26,568 nucleotides of DNA from T3Sed10-213 sp012519365 (GTDB lineage Bacteria > Planctomycetota > Phycisphaerae > Sedimentisphaerales > Anaerohalosphaeraceae), in assembly GCA_033809355.1 (NCBI GenBank), contig JAPXLV010000038.1, positions 1 through 26,568 on the forward strand. The letters run 5' to 3'. Positions 15,481-23,306 of this stretch are shown piece by piece; position 1 is the first letter of the stretch, and every line of letters starts with the position of its first letter. The notes below the pieces were generated by a model. The model searched no databases, had not been told where the DNA came from, and worked only from the letters and a program-made list of their open reading frames with translations. The translations under genes and the position numbers were made by a program.

Positions 15481-16902
15481 TTATTGTTGTTGTTCCATTT
15501 GGGATCGGATTTTCACGAGATCAAAGTAACGTTCGACAATGCAGAGTCCCAGGATAACCAGACAGATCAGGTTGAAAACGAGGGGCATCAGTAAAACACT
15601 GATTTCGCGATATTCTGGATTAAAGACATTCCGAATTCCCAAAGGACTGAAAAGCAAAAGCATTGGATTTTCAAAAAGCCCGCTCAGGATAAATGGTAAA
15701 ACCAGATACAAGATCGCCAGGAAACTGAGCAGGTAGCCGATTTTTTCATTCTTCGGTTTCCAGAGGGAAAACGTTTCCACCAAGGCCCAGATTACAAGCG
15801 AGAAACTCAACGCGATCAGTGATAGCCATAAGAGCTCCACCCCCACCGCCTGAGCAGTGATGGCGGCGGCAATCGCAAAGACCAGCCAGATGGCAAACAG
15901 CATCAATCCGCTGAGGATGTTGGAATTGATCAGAAGCCGACCGAACAGTCCTTTGACCCGATGGGTGGTACGGGTGATTTCCAGATAGCGATCAAAGCCG
16001 CGTATCGCAAACAACGGCACAATAGCCACAGGCAGCAATCCCAACAGCCAAAAGAAACGCGGGGTATCCGGATCATCACTCACCAGCAAGCCCTTATAAA
16101 ACAATCCGCCAAGCATGGCCGCATACGTGATCATAAACAAGCTTGCCCCTAATCGGCTGAACAAGGCCTCATATTCATATGTCAACCGCCGCAGGACGCC
16201 GATATAGGCCCATATTGCAACAAACACCGCACACATCGAGATGACATACAGCAGCGGCATTTCCAATGTGTAAAAAAATGCGGTTGTTGTTTCGATCTTT
16301 TGCTCGTGGGCCAAATCCATCAAAGAGCCCATCACCGGGCCGAATGCAAACAGTCCGAATACCACCAAAACGGGGATGCTCGTATTTTTTCTTTTTTTAT
16401 AGTTCATTAACGACAGCATCAGTGCCAGCAGGTTCAACGCCAACGCTATACTTGCCAGTATCGTCAACAGCTGGGCGATCAGATGTCCCGATAGTTCACC
16501 AACGACCGCAAAGAACAGGCAAAATATCAAATTCACCCCCGCGACCAGCAGACAAAACAGATTGCGTCCGATCAAGATGCCGACGGCCTTTTGGGCGGCG
16601 CTTAACGGCAACATTCGGAAAAAGTCAAACGATTTATCCGCAATTTCCCGCGTGACGACTGTTGAACAGTTGGCAGGACACAGCAGCCAGAGCAAAAACA
16701 CCTCGATAATTGCAAACTGAACAAACAAGCCTTTATATAAGTGTATCGATGTCTGATAATAGGTATCCTCGTACCGATAGAGGGAACTGTTGATAAATAG
16801 TACCAGCAGCACAATACCGGCATAAACCGCTCCGAAGACCCAGGCCTGTTGGGGGCGAAGTTGGCTGAAACGATAGCGGCGGATAATCGGGTTGGAAAGC
16901 AT
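15481..16902 (-). CDS. ABC transporter permease, ABC-2 type
   Basis: A 473-residue integral membrane protein with roughly a dozen hydrophobic segments. An early pair flanks the conserved-looking TREIADKSFDFFRMLPLSAAQ loop, which resembles the coupling region of ABC-2 exporters. It begins 12 nt after the stop of the ATPase gene and has GGGGAG 6 nt before its ATG, so the two genes form an operon. The substrate is unknown. The reading frame is intact although the ATPase gene upstream is interrupted. It ends in a Gln-rich tail and is convergent with the GH2 gene, with 58 bp between stops. Confidence 0.85.
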   Translation of the reverse strand: MLSNPIIRRYRFSQLRPQQAWVFGAVYAGIVLLVLFINSSLYRYEDTYYQTSIHLYKGLFVQFAIIEVFLLWLLCPANCSTVVTREIADKSFDFFRMLPLSAAQKAVGILIGRNLFCLLVAGVNLIFCLFFAVVGELSGHLIAQLLTILASIALALNLLALMLSLMNYKKRKNTSIPVLVVFGLFAFGPVMGSLMDLAHEQKIETTTAFFYTLEMPLLYVISMCAVFVAIWAYIGVLRRLTYEYEALFSRLGASLFMITYAAMLGGLFYKGLLVSDDPDTPRFFWLLGLLPVAIVPLFAIRGFDRYLEITRTTHRVKGLFGRLLINSNILSGLMLFAIWLVFAIAAAITAQAVGVELLWLSLIALSFSLVIWALVETFSLWKPKNEKIGYLLSFLAILYLVLPFILSGLFENPMLLLFSPLGIRNVFNPEYREISVLLMPLVFNLICLVILGLCIVERYFDLVKIRSQMEQQQ

Positions 16903-16914
16903 CGCAATCTCCCC

Positions 16915-17857
16915 TTAACTGATGTGCATATTCTTTTCGGCTGAGAGTGTCATAAACAGATCTTCAAGGCTGGTTTTATGTCGGGACAGTTCCACAACCG
17001 GTATGCCGTCGGCTACCAATCGGCGATTGATTTCGGCCACCGTTTCCGGCCCGCCTGTACAGCTGAGCGTAAACACACCGTCTTGTGCGTTTTTTATTTC
17101 GACGCCCTCGATCCGGCGTAATATCGGCTCGGCCTGTGTCGCATGGTCGAGCACCTTGACGACGATGTCCTGCTGGCCGGCGATTTGCTGCTCAATCTGA
17201 TCGACGCTGCCGAACATCACCAAACGGCCGCAATTCATAATCGCCAGATGGGTGCAGAACCCCGCCAATTCGGACAAAATATGCGATGAGATAATAATCG
17301 TTTTGCCCTCACGAGACAACCGACGCAGAATATCTCGAAGCTGGATTCGGGCCATCGGATCCAGCCCTGAGGCCGGCTCATCAAGCAAAAACACCGTTGG
17401 CTGGCGCACCAACAAGGTTGCCAGCCCCAGCCGCTGGATCATTCCCCGTGACAGATGGCGAATCAGGCTGTCTTTTTTGGTTTCAAGTGCGACCATCGCC
17501 AACGCCGCATCCACTCGAGCGGGTACTTCGGAGGCAGGAACCTTGTACGCCCGAGCGAAAAAGTCCAGACACTCCCGCAGTGTCAAGTCGGGATAAAGAT
17601 TGAAAAAATCCGGCAGATATCCAATGTGGCGGCGAATCAGCAGGGGGTCTTTAATCAGGTCGGCATCACAAATGACGGCTGTTCCGTCGGTGGGGGGGAA
17701 GCAGTGTCGCCAGCATACGCAAGAGGGTGGTCTTGCCTGCTCCATTGGGTCCGATTAGCCCGACGACTTGGCCCGAATCAGCCTCAAACGAAACATCATC
17801 GACTGCCACCAGGGAGGAAAACTCCTTACGCAGCATATTCAGTTGCAAGATAGCCAT
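16915..17857 (-). pseudogene. ABC transporter ATPase split by a frameshift in a C7 run
   Basis: The parts encode a single ABC-type ATPase of about 313 residues in two frames. From the ATG at 17857 (AGGA 7 nt upstream) the first frame gives Walker A GPNGAGKTT and reads to ATLLPP, then runs out at a TGA at 17666. The remainder is in another frame to the stop at 16915: LSRGMIQRLG signature, Walker B VFLLDEPASGLDP, H-loop SSH and a C-terminal regulatory domain. The break is at seven C on the minus strand (17698-17692); six would restore one frame. It could be a true mutation, sequencing error, transcriptional slippage or +1 frameshifting at CCC-C. All catalytic motifs are intact, and the permease downstream is intact. 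Confidence 0.88.
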
Positions 17858-17927
17858 CAGCCGTCCTTTCTGAAAATGATGATTTTCGACACAGATCATC
17901 CTTTGTCGATCGAAGTCTGTTCATAAA

Positions 17928-17954
17928 ATTATATGTTCTATCGAATTTTGTCAA
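17928..17954 (-). promoter_or_regulatory. candidate promoter for the ABC transporter operon
   Basis: On the minus strand a perfect TTGACA (17954-17949), a 15-nt spacer and a perfect TATAAT (17933-17928). The spacer is short, but both hexamers are consensus. The transcript would start near 17921 and have a leader of about 64 nt with a normal ribosome binding site. Confidence 0.5.
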
Positions 17955-18029
17955 TTTGCTTTCGCACTTTATTCACATAATTTGCCTTAAAAGAGCGATT
18001 GGGTCTTTTGTTTCTTGTATTTCTTGTTG

Positions 18030-18058
18030 TTGACTTTGCAGTGGCGACGGGGTAAACT
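18030..18058 (+). promoter_or_regulatory. candidate promoter for gltX
   Basis: TTGACT (18030-18035), a 17-nt spacer and TAAACT (18053-18058). The start near 18065 gives a leader of about 30 nt containing GAGGA 8 nt before the gltX ATG. Confidence 0.45.
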
Positions 18059-18094
18059 TTTGATTTTCTGTAACTCAACAACGAGGATAAGTGA

Positions 18095-19735
18095 ATGATT
18101 GTAACCCGATTTGCACCTTCCCCGACCGGCTATCTTCACATTGGCGGGGCACGTACGGCCTTGTTCAATTGGCTGCTGGCCCGTCGGATGGGCGGTCGTT
18201 TTTTGCTGCGCATTGAAGATACCGATCTTAAGCGCAATACGCCGACGGCTACACAGCAAGTCCTCGACGATTTGCGCTGGCTGGGGCTGGACTGGGATGA
18301 AGGGCCTGACGTTGGAGGCCCGCATGGCCCGTATTGGCAATCCGAGCGCCGAGAGATTTACGATAAATATATTCGCCAATTGATCGATGCCGGCAAGGCC
18401 TATTATTGCTTTGATACGCCGGAAGACCTGCTTGCCCTGCGTCAAAAAGCCCAGGCCGATAAATCCCTCAATTTATATCCGCGTCCCGTGCAATTTCCGG
18501 ATGAGTCGGACGTTGCCAAGGCCCGCGCTGAGGGCAGGCCGGTTACTGTGCGATTTGCGGTGGATGCAGATGAGCCGATTGTGGTTGAGGATCTGGTGCG
18601 GGGGACAGTAACGTTTGATCCGGCTGAGATTAGTGATTTTGTGATCCAAAAAAGCGACGGATTCCCGACGTATCATTTTGCGGTGGTGGTGGATGATGAA
18701 TTGATGGGCGTTACCCATGTTATTCGCGGCCAGGAACACCTGATGAATACGCCTGCCCACCAGCTGCTGCAAAAGGCGCTGGGGTTCCGCACGCCTTACT
18801 ATGCCCATATGTCGGTAACGGTCAGTGAGTCCGGCGGTAAACTGAGTAAACGCGAGCGTCCCAAGGTGTTGCGACAGGCCATAGAAGCCAGGGAGCAAAA
18901 GGGCGAATCGATCGATCGGGATGCACTGGCCAAGGCCGTTGGTATATCCCGCAGCGAACTGGACGGGTTTCTGGCCGGTGAGATAACGCCGGATATGCCG
19001 GTGATTGATGCGTTGGCGGAGCATATGGGTGTACATCTGCCGGAAATCAATGTGGTTGATTTTTTCCGCAGCGGCTATTTGCCTGAAGCGATGGTCAACT
19101 TTTTGGCACTGCTGGGCTGGAATCCGGGCGACGGGCGGGAGATTATGGATCGCGACGAATTGATTGCGGCCTTTGATTTATCGCGTGTGAGCAAAAGCAA
19201 CAGTCTGTTCGATCGCGACAAGTTGCTGGCATTCAATACCGAATATCTCAAACGTGTCCCCATGCCGACCTTGGTCAGACATTTTCGTGCGTATTTGGAA
19301 GAGAACCAATCGCCGATGGCCGCGGCGGATGATGCAATGCTTGAGCGTATCATAAAAATGAACGAAGGTGCTCGAACCCTTGAGCAGATCGAGCAAAAGA
19401 CGCGATTTGCTTTTATCGCCGACGATGCCTATGACTATGATCCGACAGCGGTTCGAAAGGTCTTGCTCAAAGGCGACGGACTGGCGATGCTGGCCGAGGT
19501 GGGTCGGCGGCTGGCGGCGTTGACGGAAGTCACGCCGGAAACTGTCGAGCGGCTCCTGCGGCAATTGGCTGAAGAAAAACAAGTCGGTTTGGGCAAGGTG
19601 GCCCAGCCGCTGCGTGTTGCGATTACGGGAACGACAATCAGCCCGCCGATTTTTGAATCTATCGATATGCTTGGAATTCCGCGCACACTGGCGCGGATAG
19701 AACGCACATTGAAACAATTTGAACACGCCTGCTAA
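18095..19735 (+). CDS. gltX: glutamate--tRNA ligase with an insert after KLSKR
   Basis: Class I aminoacyl-tRNA synthetase that charges tRNA-Glu. HIGH-type motif HIGG is at residues 15-18 in APSPTGYLHIGGARTALFNWL, and the KMSKS-type loop is Lys249-Leu-Ser-Lys252-Arg253. The 546-residue length exceeds the usual 470-510. The excess lies directly after KLSKR: E. coli GluRS has 13 residues from there to GYLPEA, this protein has 74. The insert (about 254-319) has an XRE-like helix-turn-helix pattern (LAKAVGISRSELDGFLAGE...ALAEHMGV). The C-terminal anticodon-binding region follows. GAGGA precedes the start; the PfkB gene begins 14 bp after the stop. Confidence 0.95.
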   Translation: MIVTRFAPSPTGYLHIGGARTALFNWLLARRMGGRFLLRIEDTDLKRNTPTATQQVLDDLRWLGLDWDEGPDVGGPHGPYWQSERREIYDKYIRQLIDAGKAYYCFDTPEDLLALRQKAQADKSLNLYPRPVQFPDESDVAKARAEGRPVTVRFAVDADEPIVVEDLVRGTVTFDPAEISDFVIQKSDGFPTYHFAVVVDDELMGVTHVIRGQEHLMNTPAHQLLQKALGFRTPYYAHMSVTVSESGGKLSKRERPKVLRQAIEAREQKGESIDRDALAKAVGISRSELDGFLAGEITPDMPVIDALAEHMGVHLPEINVVDFFRSGYLPEAMVNFLALLGWNPGDGREIMDRDELIAAFDLSRVSKSNSLFDRDKLLAFNTEYLKRVPMPTLVRHFRAYLEENQSPMAAADDAMLERIIKMNEGARTLEQIEQKTRFAFIADDAYDYDPTAVRKVLLKGDGLAMLAEVGRRLAALTEVTPETVERLLRQLAEEKQVGLGKVAQPLRVAITGTTISPPIFESIDMLGIPRTLARIERTLKQFEHAC

Positions 19736-19749
19736 GGAGAACTGCACGG

Positions 19750-20655
19750 ATGTCGTTATTGGTTACCGGTTCGATAGGCATTGATAGTATTCGCACCCCA
19801 TTCGGCTACAACAAGGATTGTCTGGGCGGTTCGGCGGTGCATTTCACAATGGGTGCAGGGATGTTTGCCCACGTCAAATTTCTGGGGGTTATGGGCGATG
19901 ATTGCCCGTTCGACCTGAAAGAAATCTTTGCAGGACGGGATGTGGACCTGGAAGGCCTGGAAGTGCGTAAAGGCAGAAAGACCTTCCGCTGGAGCGGCTC
20001 TTACGAAGGCGATATGAACGAAGCCCAAACCGAGGCGGTGGAGTTGAATGTGCTGGCCGAGGAACCGCCGGCGGTGCCGGCAAGTTACCGGGACTGTGAG
20101 TTTGTCTTTTTGGCCAATACAGCGCCGGCATCGCAGATGAAGTTGCTCGATCAACTGGGCTCGCCGACCTTTGTTGCCGCCGATACGATGAACCATTGGA
20201 TCGTCACGGCCAAAGATGAGCTGCTCGAGCTGCTTGAACGTGTGGACATGCTGATCGTCAACGAAGGGGAAGCCCGATTGCTGACCGGTCGGCAAAATTT
20301 GATGACCGCGGCGCAACAGATTCTTGAGCTGGGCCCCCGCGTGGTCGTTATTAAAAAAGGTGAATACGGCGCGATGCTGCATGATGCCAATGGCGATACC
20401 TTTTTGCTGCCGGCTTATCCGACACCGATTGTGATCGATCCGACCGGTGCCGGCGATTCCTTTGCCGGCGGCCTGATGGGCTATCTGGCCCAGAGCGGCA
20501 ACGTGGATTTGACCACGTTGCGTAATGCGATGGTGTATGGAACCGTAGCGGCATCATTTACCATTGGCGATTTTTCTATTCACGGCATTCGTTCGGCTAC
20601 CCGCGAAATGATCGAAGAACGTTACGATCGGCTTCGTAAAGTAACACAGTTTTGA
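19750..20655 (+). CDS. PfkB family carbohydrate kinase
   Basis: A 301-residue ribokinase-like sugar kinase that phosphorylates a sugar or nucleoside using ATP. The C-terminal family signature DPTGAGDSFAGGLMGYL is intact, with catalytic base Asp236. The N-terminal GSIGIDSI and LGGSAVHF glycine-rich substrate-binding segment are present, and VNEGEARLLTG matches the NxxE region. The substrate is not predictable. AAGGAG lies about 10 nt before the ATG, overlapping the end of gltX, so it is in the same operon. The link to GluRS has no obvious functional explanation. Confidence 0.9.
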   Translation: MSLLVTGSIGIDSIRTPFGYNKDCLGGSAVHFTMGAGMFAHVKFLGVMGDDCPFDLKEIFAGRDVDLEGLEVRKGRKTFRWSGSYEGDMNEAQTEAVELNVLAEEPPAVPASYRDCEFVFLANTAPASQMKLLDQLGSPTFVAADTMNHWIVTAKDELLELLERVDMLIVNEGEARLLTGRQNLMTAAQQILELGPRVVVIKKGEYGAMLHDANGDTFLLPAYPTPIVIDPTGAGDSFAGGLMGYLAQSGNVDLTTLRNAMVYGTVAASFTIGDFSIHGIRSATREMIEERYDRLRKVTQF

Positions 20656-20722
20656 AAGATCCATGCGGCTGTCGGGTGGGAAGGCCGTTAAACTTGAGTT
20701 GAAAACCAGGTGCTGAAGAGAT

Positions 20723-21286
20723 ATGATGCGGTTATTTGTTGCGCTGGATATGGATGCAGGGGTGCTGGAGCGGTTGGCGGATTTTCAAAAAAAACTCCGC
20801 CGGCAAACGGCCTTGAGCGGTCGCGAGGTCAAATGGGTGCGTCCTGAACAGATGCACCTGACGCTGAAGTTTCTCGGGCCGGTGGACGATGACGATGTGA
20901 CCCGAGTGTGCACGATGGTTCAGGAAACGGCCAATCGCTATGATGCGTTTGAGTTGACCTGTCGAGGCGTTGGCGTTTTTGGCCGTCCCGCACGTGTGGT
21001 GTGGGCGGCCGCCGAAGGAGGGCACACGCTCAAGACCCTGCAGCGGGAACTGGACGACCGTTTTACTCAGGCCGGTTGGGCGGCGGAAAATCGGGCATTT
21101 ACCGCCCACTTGACACTGTGCCGTGTCAAGTCCGCTGCTGCGGGGCGGGTTTTGGCCGAGGCAATCGAGGCCTACGAGCAGGAAGAATTTGGCAGTACCT
21201 GGGTCGATTCGCTTGTTGTTTATGAAAGTCGGCTCAGTGCCGCGGGGCCGGAGTACCATGTGGTCAGCCGCTCGCAGATGCGATAA
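20723..21286 (+). CDS. thpR: RNA 2',3'-cyclic phosphodiesterase, 2'-5' RNA ligase family
   Basis: A 187-residue member of the 2H phosphoesterase family (ThpR/LigT), which hydrolyses 2',3'-cyclic phosphate ends or ligates tRNA halves with a 2'-5' bond. Both catalytic HxT motifs are present: His45-Leu-Thr47 in QMHLTLKFLG and His129-Leu-Thr131 in FTAHLTLCRVK. The N-terminus LFVALDMD and the C-terminal SLVVYESRL segment are also typical. Two adjacent ATGs (20723, 20726) follow GAAGAG. The gene lies 67 bp after the PfkB gene and 99 bp before aspS, within a same-strand set rich in translation-related genes. Confidence 0.93.
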   Translation: MMRLFVALDMDAGVLERLADFQKKLRRQTALSGREVKWVRPEQMHLTLKFLGPVDDDDVTRVCTMVQETANRYDAFELTCRGVGVFGRPARVVWAAAEGGHTLKTLQRELDDRFTQAGWAAENRAFTAHLTLCRVKSAAAGRVLAEAIEAYEQEEFGSTWVDSLVVYESRLSAAGPEYHVVSRSQMR

Positions 21287-21385
21287 CAATAACGCCGAGC
21301 GAGACCTACGATTATTTTGCAATAAGATAAACAATAGATTTGGGATCAAATAGAGATAAGCCATTTTACTGTTGAGAACACGATT

Positions 21386-23197
21386 ATGTTAAAACGAACA
21401 GTGTATTGCGGACAACTTCGAATGGAACATATGGGTCAGACCGTCATCGTAAACGGGTGGGTCAATTCCTATCGCGATCACGGCAATCTGGTGTTTATTG
21501 ATGTGCGGGATCGAGAAGGTTTGGTGCAATTGGTCTTTGATCCCGACATTCACCCTGAGGCCCATAAACTTGCCCGTACCGTCCGCTGCGAGTGGGTCCT
21601 CGGCGCACGAGGGATGGTGCGGCCTCGCGGCGAAGGATTGGAAAATCCCCGCTTGCCTACCGGCAAGATTGAAATCATTGTGCAGGAATTGGAGGTGCTC
21701 AATCAGGCCAAAACGCCGCCGTTTGAGATTGATACCGCCGCGCAGGTCAATGAAGAATTGCGACTGCAGTATCGTTATATTGATCTTCGTCGGCCGAGTA
21801 TGCTCAATCGACTGGCGGTCCGCCATCGGGTGACCAAAATCACTCGCGACTACTTTGATGCTCACGGCTTTTGGGAAATTGAAACGCCGATGCTCGGCAA
21901 AAGTACGCCGGAAGGGGCCCGTGATTTTCTGGTACCCAGCCGATTGTACAAGGGGCATTTTTATGCGTTGCCGCAGTCGCCGCAATTGTTCAAACAGATT
22001 TTAATGATGGCCAATACAGATCGGTATTTCCAGATTGTACGATGTTTTCGCGACGAGGACCCGCGTGCCGATCGGCAGGCGGAGTTTACTCAAATCGATG
22101 TTGAAATGAGTTTTGTGCAGGCCGAGGATGTTATGCGGGTCAATGAAGGGCTCATTGCACGCATTTTCAAAGAGATTTTGGGAGTGGAGGTGGCGCTGCC
22201 GATTCGCCAAATGACCTATCAGCAGGCAATTGCCGATTACGGGATTGACCGGCCGGATTTACGATTTGAAATGAAGCTCAAAGATCTCTCTGATATTGCC
22301 GCCGACAGCCAATTTCAGGTATTTACCTCTGTGGTCAAGAAGGGGGGTATTGTCAAAGGTTTCTGTGCGCCCGGCGGTGGTGACAAGTACTCGCGAAGCG
22401 ATATCGAAAAGACGCTGACTCAATTTGTCGGCGATTTTGGTGCCAAAGGATTGGCCTGGCTCAAGGTTGCTCCGAAAGAATCAGGAGAAGGGTTGGAGCT
22501 GAAAAGCAGTATCGCCAAATTCTTTACTGACGCCCAGCAGCAGGAGATCATCGGCCGCTTTGATGCCTCTGCCGGTGATCTGGTTTTAATGGTGGCCGAC
22601 AGTGCTGATGTTGTCAATAAGGCGCTGGCGCCGCTGCGTGTTCGGCTGGGCAAAGAGTTGGGGTTATGCCGTCCGGACCAGTTTGAGTTTGTCTGGGTGG
22701 TCGATTTTCCGCTGTTTGAATGGAATCCGGACGAAAAACGGTACGATTCTCTGCATCACCCGTTTACTTGTCCGGTGCCTGAGGATTTGCCCAAACTCCA
22801 AACCGATCCGGCCCACATTCGTTCCCAGGCGTACGACCTGGTTGTCAACGGCTCTGAAATCGGCGGCGGCTCGGTGCGTATTCACAATCCTGAGGTTCAG
22901 GCGAAGGTCTTCGATCTGCTTAATATCTCGCGCAAACAGGCCGAAGATCGCTTTGGCTTTTTCCTCAGGGCCCTTGAATATGGGGCGCCGCCTCACGGGG
23001 GCATCGCATTCGGCCTGGATCGGCTGGTAATGCTGTTAACGCAAACGGATAACATCCGCGATGTAATTGCCTTTCCTAAAACGCAGCGCGGCCAGTGTTT
23101 GCTGACCAACGCACCGTCCGATGTCGATCAAAAACAGCTGGATGAGTTGAATCTTCGCGTCCAGAAGCATTTACATCAGCTCGATCCAGAGTCTTAA
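21386..23197 (+). CDS. aspS: aspartate--tRNA ligase
   Basis: Class IIb synthetase charging tRNA-Asp. The 603-residue length matches the bacterial type with an inserted GAD domain. The N-terminal OB-fold anticodon domain is clear (NGWVNSYRDHGNLVFIDVRDREGLVQLVFDP), motif 2 contains Arg222 in FRDEDPRADRQAEFTQID, the GAD region lies about residues 290-440, and motif 3 is GIAFGLDRL with Arg546. Whether it also charges tRNA-Asn (non-discriminating) cannot be decided here because no asnS or gatCAB gene is visible. The ribosome binding site is weak (GAGA). The histidine kinase gene follows about 110 bp downstream. Confidence 0.95.
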   Translation: MLKRTVYCGQLRMEHMGQTVIVNGWVNSYRDHGNLVFIDVRDREGLVQLVFDPDIHPEAHKLARTVRCEWVLGARGMVRPRGEGLENPRLPTGKIEIIVQELEVLNQAKTPPFEIDTAAQVNEELRLQYRYIDLRRPSMLNRLAVRHRVTKITRDYFDAHGFWEIETPMLGKSTPEGARDFLVPSRLYKGHFYALPQSPQLFKQILMMANTDRYFQIVRCFRDEDPRADRQAEFTQIDVEMSFVQAEDVMRVNEGLIARIFKEILGVEVALPIRQMTYQQAIADYGIDRPDLRFEMKLKDLSDIAADSQFQVFTSVVKKGGIVKGFCAPGGGDKYSRSDIEKTLTQFVGDFGAKGLAWLKVAPKESGEGLELKSSIAKFFTDAQQQEIIGRFDASAGDLVLMVADSADVVNKALAPLRVRLGKELGLCRPDQFEFVWVVDFPLFEWNPDEKRYDSLHHPFTCPVPEDLPKLQTDPAHIRSQAYDLVVNGSEIGGGSVRIHNPEVQAKVFDLLNISRKQAEDRFGFFLRALEYGAPPHGGIAFGLDRLVMLLTQTDNIRDVIAFPKTQRGQCLLTNAPSDVDQKQLDELNLRVQKHLHQLDPES

Positions 23198-23306
23198 TCG
23201 GCGGTCAGCCTGGCCATTGAGGGGGCGGATGTCTGCTCTCTTTTGCGGACGCGGCAAAAACGGCAATCGTCTTGCCCGATGCTATGGCTCTTCATTAAGG
23301 GACAGT

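Noticed and set aside
23217..23306. Longer N-terminus of the histidine kinase
   Set aside because: A TTG start is poor; the ATG at 23229 has a plausible purine tract, but the added residues resemble no signal or domain, and 23307 has a better-spaced site. Not fully excluded.
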